64,000 nt of DNA from the NCBI GenBank assembly GCA_963422415.1, contig OY729430.1, positions 744,001 to 808,000 on the forward strand, written 5' to 3'. The notes below the pieces were generated by a model that worked only from the letters and a program-made list of their open reading frames with translations, had not been told where the DNA came from and made no database searches. The position numbers were made by a program, and so were the translations under genes. Origin of the DNA: Bin34 sp963422415 (GTDB lineage: Bacteria > Chloroflexota > Anaerolineae > Caldilineales > Caldilineaceae). Shown piece by piece: positions 42,378-50,047 of the stretch (its first letter is position 1; each line of letters opens with the position of its first letter).

Positions 42378-43826
42378 ATGACCACGATTTTTGTTTCAGA
42401 GACACCGCATATCCCCATGACCCTCAAGCGCCTGCCGGAAGACCGATACTTTGATCCTGCCCACCGCGAGATAGCCCTGCACCTGTATCGGCAGGTAAGG
42501 GATCTGCCCTTGGTCTGTCCCCACGGACACGTGGACCCGGCTCTGTTTGCCGACCCGGAGGCCCGCTTGGGCAATCCGGCAGAGCTGCTGATTATGCCGG
42601 ACCACTATGTGTTTCGCATGCTCTATTCCCAAGGGATCTCCATGGAAGCCATGGGCATTCCCCGGGTGGACGGCGGCGCGGTAGAGACAGACCCGCGCCG
42701 GATCTGGCAGGTCTTTGCCGATCACTACCACCTCTTTCGCGGCACTCCCACCGGCATGTGGCTGGACCAGGAACTGGTCCAGATCTTCGGTGTGGAGGAG
42801 AAATTGACTGGAGCCACGGCCGCCATCATCTACGATCAGCTGGCAGCGGCCCTGGATCGTCCCGAATTCTCGCCGCGGCAACTCTTTGCACAATTCAACA
42901 TCGAGGTCCTGGCGACTACCGATCCGGCCACTTCGGATCTGGCCGCCCATCGGGCCATCCGGGATTCAGGCTGGGAAGGTCGCATCGTGCCCACTTTCCG
43001 GCCCGACCAGGTCGTGAATCTGGCCCTGCCCACCTGGCGTGCCCATATCGACGAACTGAGTGCGGTCTCCGGTATTGACATCACTGGCTATCGCCGTTTC
43101 ATTGAAGCCTTGGAAGTGCAGCGGGCACGCTTCCAGGAACTGGGAGCCACGGCTACGGATCATGCCGCCCTGACGCCGCGCACCGGTGCGCTGTCGGATG
43201 CCGAAGTCAACCGTATCTTCGACAAGGCCTTGTCCCAAGGCGGGTCCACAGAGGACGAACCGGCTTTCACGGCCCATATGTTGATGGAACTGGCTCGCAT
43301 GAGCGTGGACGACGGTCTGGTCATGCAACTGCATCCCGGTTCCTTCCGCAACCACAACGACTGGCTGTTTGTCCGGCATGGCACAGACATGGGGGCGGAC
43401 ATTCCGATAGCCACGGAGTTCACGCGCAACCTGCGGCCCCTGTTGAATCGGTATGGCAACTCTGCTCGCTTCCGACTTATTGTCTTCATGCTGGACGAGT
43501 CCACTCTGTCCCGGGAATTGGCTCCCTTGGCCGGCCACTATCCGGCCCTGCGGTTGGGACCTCCCTGGTGGTTCTTCGACAGCTGGCACGGCATGACACG
43601 TTTCCGGGAATGGGTCAACGAAACCTGCGGTCTCTATAACACTTGTGGCTTCAACGACGACACCCGTGCCTATGCCTCCATTCCCATCCGTCACGATCTG
43701 GCGCGGCGCGTGGATGCCAACTGGGTTGCGGGCCTGCTGGCACGGCATGTCATAGACGAAGAGGACGCCGCGGCCATGATGCAGGCGGCCAGTCACGATC
43801 TGGCGGTCGCCGCGTACAATCTCTGA
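42378..43826 (+). CDS. uxaC: Glucuronate isomerase
   Basis: A 482-residue enzyme of the amidohydrolase superfamily that converts D-glucuronate to D-fructuronate (and galacturonate to tagaturonate). The metal-binding HxH is in CPHGHVDP (49-51). Other family stretches are a central LATTDPATSDL (near 180), an MQLHPGSFRNHN segment (near 320) and the C-terminal GPPWWFFDSWHGMTRFRE (near 395). It is slightly longer than E. coli UxaC (470). The chosen ATG has no good ribosome site; translation may be coupled to the Gfo/Idh gene. This is the key step of the uronate pathway visible in the window. Confidence 0.92.
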   Translation: MTTIFVSETPHIPMTLKRLPEDRYFDPAHREIALHLYRQVRDLPLVCPHGHVDPALFADPEARLGNPAELLIMPDHYVFRMLYSQGISMEAMGIPRVDGGAVETDPRRIWQVFADHYHLFRGTPTGMWLDQELVQIFGVEEKLTGATAAIIYDQLAAALDRPEFSPRQLFAQFNIEVLATTDPATSDLAAHRAIRDSGWEGRIVPTFRPDQVVNLALPTWRAHIDELSAVSGIDITGYRRFIEALEVQRARFQELGATATDHAALTPRTGALSDAEVNRIFDKALSQGGSTEDEPAFTAHMLMELARMSVDDGLVMQLHPGSFRNHNDWLFVRHGTDMGADIPIATEFTRNLRPLLNRYGNSARFRLIVFMLDESTLSRELAPLAGHYPALRLGPPWWFFDSWHGMTRFREWVNETCGLYNTCGFNDDTRAYASIPIRHDLARRVDANWVAGLLARHVIDEEDAAAMMQAASHDLAVAAYNL

Positions 43827-43837
43827 TGTTTGGCCGA

Positions 43838-43865
43838 GCCTCTTTTCCTTGGGATCGGAAGAGGC
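43838..43865 (+). terminator. Stem-loop after uxaC, weak terminator candidate
   Basis: GCCTCTT pairs with AAGAGGC across a 14-base interior that contains a short extra CC/GG pairing. It starts 11 bases after the uxaC stop. No T-run follows, so termination is uncertain. Confidence 0.3.
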
Positions 43866-43959
43866 GTCATGACCCAATCCGGGCACGGCGGAGCTGCAGG
43901 CTGACAGGCTCATCGAGAGCCGATTCATCTGGGGTGCAATGCGGTTTCACTTCGGGTAT

Positions 43960-43989
43960 TTGACATTGCCCGCGTGCAGGCGTCACAAT
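43960..43989 (+). promoter_or_regulatory. Promoter of the iron-type binding protein gene
   Basis: A perfect TTGACA (43960-43965) is followed after 18 bases by CACAAT (43984-43989), a reasonable -10 box. The predicted start of transcription is near 43996, giving a short leader to the ATG at 44033. The -10 box lies inside the left arm of the inverted repeat. Confidence 0.5.
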
Positions 43990-44016
43990 TGATGTTAATT
44001 TTTCATATCAATTGTG
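43984..44016 (+). promoter_or_regulatory. Palindromic operator upstream of the iron-type binding protein
   Basis: CACAATTGAT and ATCAATTGTG form a perfect 10-bp inverted repeat around a 13-base AT-rich centre. The left arm covers the -10 box and the right arm lies 17 bases before the start codon, so a bound dimeric regulator would block the promoter. It does not match the classical Fur or DtxR consensus. The regulator is unknown and is not encoded next to it. Confidence 0.6.
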
Positions 44017-44032
44017 TATTCGGAGATGTGGA

Positions 44033-45082
44033 ATGCATACAGGATTGTCCCCGTATGGTCGCGCGATCGCACGTCCTGCAGTGGGACTGGTTCTTGTGGC
44101 AGTGATGTTGATCAGCATCGCGTGCACGGTCTATCCGGCAGCGGAGAAGACTCGCTCGCTCGTGGTCTATTCGGGACGCAACGAGAACCTGGTCGGCCCG
44201 CTGCTGGATCAATTCGCGGAAGAGACCGGCATTGCCGTGCAAGTTCGATATGGCAGCACGGCGGGCATGGCCGCCACGATTTTGGAAGAGGGAGCCAATT
44301 CGCCCGCGGATGTCTATTACGGGCAGGATGCCGGCGCCTTGGGGACGCTGTCCCGCGCGGGGCGCTTCCTTGCGCTGCCGGCGGATGCGCTGTCGCGAGT
44401 GGCCCCGGAGTATGTCAGTGACGACAACACTTGGGTGGGCACGAGCCTGCGGGCACGGGCGCTGGTCTACAATACCGACGAACTGACCGAGGCGGACCTG
44501 CCGGATGACATCTGGGCCCTGACCGCCGAAGAGTGGCGCGGCCGCGTGGGCTGGGCGCCGACCAACGGCAGCTTCCAGAGCTTCGTGACTGCCCTGCGCG
44601 TGCTGCAAGGAGAAGAGCAGGCCAAGGCTTGGCTGGAAGCCATGGTGGCCAACGACGTGCAGGTGTATCCCAAGAACACGCCCATTGTGGCCGCGACCGG
44701 AGCGGGCGAAATCTCGGTGGGGTTAGTGAACCACTATTATCTGTTGCGCTTCAAGGCGGAAAATCCGGATTTCTCGGCGGCAAACCACCACTTCAGCACC
44801 GCCGGCCCCGGTTCCATGGTCAATGTAGCGGGAGTGGGGATCATGGATAGCTGCGCTCACTGTGACGAAGCAGAGGAATTTGTCCGCTTTCTGCTGTCGG
44901 AAGAAGTGCAGGCCTACTTCCTGGAGACCACCCACGAATACCCGGTAATCGAAGGCGATTTTGCATTTCAGAGTGCCGCGGTGCCATTGGCCGACTTCGA
45001 TACTCCGGACATTGATCTCAATGATCTGGAAACTCTGGATGAAACCTTGGATCTGCTGCGAGCGGTGGGAGCCCTAGAGTAA
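44033..45082 (+). CDS. Iron(III)-type ABC transporter substrate-binding lipoprotein
   Basis: A 349-residue binding protein of the FbpA/FutA group. A basic N-terminus and a hydrophobic stretch end in the lipobox ISIAC with the lipidated cysteine at 31. The mature part starts with LVVYSGRNENLV, the typical first strand of the family. A VNHYYLLRF segment (near 230) supplies the adjacent tyrosines that coordinate iron in FbpA. The start is the ATG at 44033, with GGAG seven bases upstream. It is the first gene of the iron-type importer, separated from the permease by 350 bases. Another small anionic ligand such as a sulfonate or phosphate ester remains possible. Confidence 0.85.
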   Translation: MHTGLSPYGRAIARPAVGLVLVAVMLISIACTVYPAAEKTRSLVVYSGRNENLVGPLLDQFAEETGIAVQVRYGSTAGMAATILEEGANSPADVYYGQDAGALGTLSRAGRFLALPADALSRVAPEYVSDDNTWVGTSLRARALVYNTDELTEADLPDDIWALTAEEWRGRVGWAPTNGSFQSFVTALRVLQGEEQAKAWLEAMVANDVQVYPKNTPIVAATGAGEISVGLVNHYYLLRFKAENPDFSAANHHFSTAGPGSMVNVAGVGIMDSCAHCDEAEEFVRFLLSEEVQAYFLETTHEYPVIEGDFAFQSAAVPLADFDTPDIDLNDLETLDETLDLLRAVGALE

Positions 45083-45432
45083 TTCCCGGCAGTGTTGCTC
45101 TGATTCCCGAAATCGCGGGAGTCAGGGCCTACAGGGGTGGGTGTCGCATGCAGGGGACGGCTGCCTCTCCCTGTATTCTGCTCTAGGAACGTTCGAACTC
45201 CGCCATCTTCTCCTCTGGTCCTGGCGAGGGACTGCCGAAGCCCGGCTTGAATCCCACCGTGGGGTTGCCAAGGCCCGGACATATCGTTGATCCCAAAGTG
45301 CATAGTGTCGCCGCGGCTCCCGCAGACCGCGCCGACAATCCGACAAGCAGACGGATGGGCATCCTTGCAATTTGTGCAAGAAATCCATAGAAAAGCTTTA
45401 TACTGTTCCATGGGACATGATGCCCCGCTGGC
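45083..45432 (+). promoter_or_regulatory. Leader between binding protein and permease with a second promoter candidate
   Basis: No gene is visible in this 350-base gap, unusual inside a transporter operon. Near its end CTTGCA and TGCAAG form an inverted repeat with a five-base centre (45364-45380), followed by a TATACT -10 box (45399-45404). Together these look like a separately regulated promoter for the permease and ATPase genes. Confidence 0.4.
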
Positions 45433-47043
45433 ATGACCTTCCTCACTCGTTCTGTACTACACCACCTGCAGGCGCGCACCGGTACGCAGAACCTCCCTTT
45501 TCCCCTGCTGCTGGCCTGTCTGGCCGCAAGCCTGCTCTTGCTCTGGCCTCTCGTCTATCTGGTTGTCCGGGCCGGCGAGGTGGATCGCGCGACATGGCAA
45601 AGTTTGCTGTTTGGACGCACGGCTCTCATTCTGGGGCGCAGTCTGGGACTGGTAGTCGCCGTCAATGTCGGCGCTTGGCTGCTGGCCCTGCCGCTCGCCT
45701 GGATTCTGGTCTACGGCGACATCCGACGGCGGCGGCTCTGGACCGTGCTGGTCGCCACGCCGTTGGTGGTGCCCAGCTATATCGGGGCCTATGTGCTGAT
45801 AGCCATGTACGGGCCGCGCGGCCTACTGCAACAGTGGCTGGAGCCTTTGGGGGTGGAACGTATCCCGTCGCTGTACGGTTTCCCCGGGGCTGTGGTGGCC
45901 TTGGTGCTTTTCACCTATCCCTATCTCTTTCTCGGTCTCCGCTCCGCACTGCTCAGGGTGGACCAATCCTGGATCGACGCGTCCCGCACGCTGGGCTACG
46001 GCAAGCGGCAGACGTTTCGCCACATATTGCTGCCGGCCGTGCGGCCGGCTCTGGCTGCGGGCTCCGTATTGGTCAGCCTATATGTGCTGAGTGATTTCGG
46101 AGCGGTTTCGCTGTTGCGGTACACCACCTTCACGCGCGCCATCTATGTCTGGTATCAGTCCAGCTTGGATGTGCGGCCGCCCGCCCTGCTGACCCTGCTG
46201 CTGGTCTGTCTCACCGGTGGGTTGCTGTTTGTGGAGCTGGGCTTGCGGGGTCGATACCGGATGCGAAACACCCACGCGGGCAGTGCGCGCGCGCCGAATC
46301 CCGTGCCGCTGGGCAGGTTGAAAATCCCTGCCTATCTGCTGTTGGGCAGTGTCGTCTTCATGGGGCTGGCAAGTCCTGTATTGGTGTCGCTGCTGTGGCT
46401 GTGGCGCGGCATCGCGGCCGCGGAGTCCTTCAATCCCGTGCTGCAAGCGATCGGCAACAGCCTGTACGCGGCCCTGCTGGCGGCGGCGGTGGCGGTGGCC
46501 TTGGCCTTGCCCTTGGGGTATGTGGCGGAGCGTTTCCCGTCGCTGTATTCTCGTCTGACCGCCAGTTCCGCGTACATCGGATTTGGCATGCCGGGCATCG
46601 CCGTGGCCCTCAGTCTGGTTTTCTTCGGCGCCCGCCACGCGCCTTGGGTCTATCAGACCCTGTTTCTGTTGACGTTGGGCTACACGGTGCGCTTCGCCGC
46701 GTTGGCCGTGGGGCCTATTCGGGCCCAGCTGGCGCAAACCAACCCGCGCATGGAGGAAGCCGGGCGGTTGCTGGGCTTGGGCGCGACGGGAGTCTTTGCC
46801 CGGATTACGGCGCCGGCCTTGCGAGGCAGCATGTTGACCGGGGCGGCCTTGGTGTACTTGAGCGCCATGAAGGAACTGCCTGTGACGCTCATCCTGAGTC
46901 CGACGGGCTTTGCCACCTTGGCCACTCGCATCTGGTCTGCCACGGAAGAGGCGTTCTTTGCCCGCGCCGCCGCGCCGGCGCTGATTCTGCTGCTGTTGTC
47001 GGCCGTGGGCATTGCCCTGTTATTTTCGGCGGAAGAGCTGTGA
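45433..47043 (+). CDS. Iron(III)-type ABC transporter permease
   Basis: A 536-residue inner-membrane protein with twelve predicted helices in two homologous halves, the arrangement of FbpB/SfuB permeases. Each half has an EAA coupling loop: around residues 175-195 (DASRTLGYGKRQTFRHILLP) and 435-455 (EEAGRLLGLGATGVFARITAP). It forms the channel for the binding protein encoded upstream and is driven by the ATPase whose GTG start overlaps its stop by four bases. The start codon has only a weak ribosome site. Helices are Leu/Ala-rich and typical. Confidence 0.9.
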   Translation: MTFLTRSVLHHLQARTGTQNLPFPLLLACLAASLLLLWPLVYLVVRAGEVDRATWQSLLFGRTALILGRSLGLVVAVNVGAWLLALPLAWILVYGDIRRRRLWTVLVATPLVVPSYIGAYVLIAMYGPRGLLQQWLEPLGVERIPSLYGFPGAVVALVLFTYPYLFLGLRSALLRVDQSWIDASRTLGYGKRQTFRHILLPAVRPALAAGSVLVSLYVLSDFGAVSLLRYTTFTRAIYVWYQSSLDVRPPALLTLLLVCLTGGLLFVELGLRGRYRMRNTHAGSARAPNPVPLGRLKIPAYLLLGSVVFMGLASPVLVSLLWLWRGIAAAESFNPVLQAIGNSLYAALLAAAVAVALALPLGYVAERFPSLYSRLTASSAYIGFGMPGIAVALSLVFFGARHAPWVYQTLFLLTLGYTVRFAALAVGPIRAQLAQTNPRMEEAGRLLGLGATGVFARITAPALRGSMLTGAALVYLSAMKELPVTLILSPTGFATLATRIWSATEEAFFARAAAPALILLLLSAVGIALLFSAEEL

Positions 47044-48095
47044 TTTCCCCCTCCGGGCTCGGCACCGCGGGCCATTTTCTGGAAATTCAGGATGTCAGCA
47101 AGTGCTTTGGTGACACGCCGTGCGTCAAGATTGGACGCCTGTATGTCGCCGAGGGGGAGGTGCTGGCCCTGCTGGGGCCCTCGGGCTGCGGCAAGACCAC
47201 CACATTGCGCCTGATTGCCGGACTTGAGATTCCGGACGGAGGCCGTATCTCGCTGGCAGGCCAGGAGGTCAATGGCGCGCAGATCTTTGTGCCGCCGGAG
47301 AGACGCAACCTAGGCCTGGTTTTTCAGGATTACGCGCTCTTTCCGCATCTGACGGTGGCCCAGAACATTCGCTTTGGGTTGCAGAAGATCAAGGGCGATG
47401 CCGATGTACGGGTGCAGGAGATGCTGATTTTGACCCGGCTCTCGAAGCTCTCCCATCGCTTTCCGCATGAATTGTCCGGCGGGGAACAACAACGCACGGC
47501 TTTGGCTCGTTGCCTGGCGCCTTATCCGGACATGTTGTTGCTGGACGAGCCGTTCAGCAGTCTGGACGCCTCCCTGCGCAAGGACCTGCGGGCCGAGGTC
47601 CGGGACATTCTGCGCGCGACCCAGATCACGACCATTTTGGTGACCCATGATCAGGAAGAGGCCCTCAGCATGAGCGACCGTCTAGCCGTGATGCTGCACG
47701 GTTCGGTGCAACAGGTGGGGACACCGCGCGAATTGTACTGGTCTCCTCTCCACGAGGCCATTGCCCGCTTTATGGGCGATGTCAATCTGCTGCCGGGCCG
47801 AGCTTGTGGACGCGAGGTAGAGTGTGTACTGGGACGGCTGCCCATTCAGCAACAGGGGGAGGGCCCTGTCCAGGTAATGCTGCGTCCTGAAACCCTGCAT
47901 GTCAATGTCAGTGCGGAAGGCCGACCGGGCCGAGTCCTAGACATTGAGTTTTATGGTCACGACCAGATATTGATCATCGCCCTGGATACCGGAGAGCAGT
48001 TGCTGGCCCGGCGCGATGCCATCCAGCCCTTCCTGCCTGGGCAGCAGGTGGCCGTGCAACCCGTGGGGGTGTTCCCGATCTTTCCCGCGCCCTGA
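47040..48095 (+). CDS. Iron(III)-type ABC transporter ATP-binding protein
   Basis: A 351-residue ATPase of the FbpC/PotA group. Walker A is GPSGCGKT, signature LSGGEQQR, Walker B MLLLDEPF and the H-loop VTHDQEEA. A C-terminal TOBE-like regulatory domain (about 245-351) follows, as in FbpC and MalK relatives. It starts at a GTG overlapping the permease stop (GTGA), preceded by GGAAGAG inside the permease gene, so translation is coupled. It powers uptake by the binding protein/permease pair encoded upstream. Confidence 0.9.
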   Translation: MISPSGLGTAGHFLEIQDVSKCFGDTPCVKIGRLYVAEGEVLALLGPSGCGKTTTLRLIAGLEIPDGGRISLAGQEVNGAQIFVPPERRNLGLVFQDYALFPHLTVAQNIRFGLQKIKGDADVRVQEMLILTRLSKLSHRFPHELSGGEQQRTALARCLAPYPDMLLLDEPFSSLDASLRKDLRAEVRDILRATQITTILVTHDQEEALSMSDRLAVMLHGSVQQVGTPRELYWSPLHEAIARFMGDVNLLPGRACGREVECVLGRLPIQQQGEGPVQVMLRPETLHVNVSAEGRPGRVLDIEFYGHDQILIIALDTGEQLLARRDAIQPFLPGQQVAVQPVGVFPIFPAP

Positions 48096-48133
48096 TCGGA
48101 GAGGCTTGTCAAGCGCTGCACGGGCCACTTGAA

Positions 48134-50038
48134 TCAGGCGGCGGGGACGGCCTCCAAGGACTGAAACTGGCTGGTGTACAGCTGATGGTAGGCGCCGCGA
48201 CACTGCAGCAGTTCGTCGTGGGTGCCGCGTTCGACGATGGCTCCATCCTGCAGCATCAGCACGCAATCGGCATTGCGGATGGTGGAAAGTCGGTGGGCCA
48301 CGACAAAGCAGGTGCGGCGCTGCATCAGCTGTTCCAGGGCGGCTTGGATCTGGCGCTCGGTACGGGTGTCCACGCTGGAGGTGGCCTCGTCCAGGATCAG
48401 GATGCGGGGATCGGCCAGCATGGCCCGCGCAATGGACAGCAGTTGACGCTGTCCTTGGCTGAGGCCGGAACCTCGTTCCCCCAACAAGGTCTGGTACCCC
48501 TCCGGCTGCGATTGCACGAAATCGTGCACCTGGGCCAGATGGGCCGCCGCGATCACCTCTTCATCGGTCGCGTCTGTGCGGCTGAAGCGAATGTTGTTCA
48601 TGATGGTTTCGTTGAAGAGGAAGGTGTCCTGCAGCACGATCCCGATGTGCTCCCGCAACGACTTCTTGGTCAGGGCACGCACATCGTGGCCATCGATGGA
48701 AATGGAACCTTCTTCGGGATCGTAGAAGCGCGGGATCAGGTTGAGGATGGTGCTCTTGCCCGCTCCCGTGGGGCCTACGATGGCAATGGTCTCGCCGGGC
48801 CGGGCGGTGAGCGAAACGTGATTGAGGACCCGTTCACCCTGCACGTAGCTGTGGCAGACATTCCGCAATTCCACGTGGCCGTGCATGCGGGTCAGGACAT
48901 GGGCGTTTGGGGCCTCCACAATCTCGGGGGATTCGTCCAGCAGCTCGAAAATCCGTTCCGAGCCGGCGATGGCACTCTGGATATTGGACCAGACCACGGC
49001 GATTTGCCCCACCGGCTGGTTGAGCCGCTGCATCAGGTTGATGTAGGTGATGATGATGCCCAGCGTCAAGGCCGAGCCGCCCATGTTCACCTGCTCCAGC
49101 AGCAGCCAGCCCCCGCCGACCGTGACGATGGCCAGACCTACGTAGCCCAAGGCCTCCAAGGAGGGGGCCAGTGCGGCGGTATAGCTGACGGCTCCGATAT
49201 TGGCGTCCCGATTGGCTGCATTGACCTCCTTGAAGGAATCCGAGGTGGCCCCTTCCCGCACAAAGGCCTGCAGCTCGCGGATGCCCGCGATGTTCTCCTG
49301 CAGGTCGGCGTTGATGTTGCCGATTTCCCGCCGTGCCTTGCGGAATTCGCGGCGGGCCTTGGCCGAGAGGAACTTGGCGATGAAATACATGAGCGGGACC
49401 ACGGCCAGCGACATGAGGCCGAAGAGCAAGTTGAGGGTCAACATCTGCACCGCGATCCAGATCACGCTGATGATGGACAACACCACGCTGACCATCATGA
49501 AGTTAAGGTTTTGCTGCAACGTGTCCAGATCGTTAGTCAGCCGGCTCATGATATCGCCGGTGTCGTGGCGGTTGTAGTAGCCCATGGAAAGGGAGTGCAA
49601 ATGGGCAAAGAGCGACCGCCGGAGCCGCAGAACCACGCGGTTGCCGGCGGCCGCCATGGTGTAGAAGCCAAGAGACCGAGACAGCGAGGACAGGATGAAG
49701 ATGGTGGTAGTCCAGATAATGAGGCCCCCTAGCCCGCGCACCAGCTGCGTCTGACTCCAGCCCTGTGTGTTGCCTCCGGCAAAGCGGCAATTCTCGGCCG
49801 CGGCGGTCAGGACGGTGTCCTCGGCGCCCACGGCCGGCGTGACGTAGCAGTCGATGGCCTGGCCGATCAGGGTGGCGGTGTAGGCCTGACTGCCCGCCAC
49901 TCCGCAGACCAGCAGGAAGGACATCAGCACATAGGGCCAGTAGGGTGCGAAGTATTTGCTCAGCCGCCACAAGGTGCTGCCCACCGATCGGGCCGACGAG
50001 GTCTCCCGGTCCAGCATGTAGCGAGAATCGATGAACAT
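48134..50038 (-). CDS. ABC exporter half-transporter, canonical ATP site partner
   Basis: A 634-residue fused membrane-ATPase protein of the type-I exporter class. Six membrane helices (about 30-330) precede the nucleotide-binding domain (about 380-630), with Walker A GPTGAGKS, signature LSQGQRQL, Walker B ILILDEAT with the catalytic Glu, and the H-loop VAHRLS. The longer periplasmic loop between the first two helices carries two cysteines. It starts nine bases after the stop of the second exporter gene, and the pair should form a heterodimer in which this subunit supplies the catalytic Walker B Glu. Cargo (drug, lipid or peptide) is unknown. Confidence 0.9.
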   Translation of the reverse strand: MFIDSRYMLDRETSSARSVGSTLWRLSKYFAPYWPYVLMSFLLVCGVAGSQAYTATLIGQAIDCYVTPAVGAEDTVLTAAAENCRFAGGNTQGWSQTQLVRGLGGLIIWTTTIFILSSLSRSLGFYTMAAAGNRVVLRLRRSLFAHLHSLSMGYYNRHDTGDIMSRLTNDLDTLQQNLNFMMVSVVLSIISVIWIAVQMLTLNLLFGLMSLAVVPLMYFIAKFLSAKARREFRKARREIGNINADLQENIAGIRELQAFVREGATSDSFKEVNAANRDANIGAVSYTAALAPSLEALGYVGLAIVTVGGGWLLLEQVNMGGSALTLGIIITYINLMQRLNQPVGQIAVVWSNIQSAIAGSERIFELLDESPEIVEAPNAHVLTRMHGHVELRNVCHSYVQGERVLNHVSLTARPGETIAIVGPTGAGKSTILNLIPRFYDPEEGSISIDGHDVRALTKKSLREHIGIVLQDTFLFNETIMNNIRFSRTDATDEEVIAAAHLAQVHDFVQSQPEGYQTLLGERGSGLSQGQRQLLSIARAMLADPRILILDEATSSVDTRTERQIQAALEQLMQRRTCFVVAHRLSTIRNADCVLMLQDGAIVERGTHDELLQCRGAYHQLYTSQFQSLEAVPAA

Positions 50039-50047
50039 GGGCGGTTT

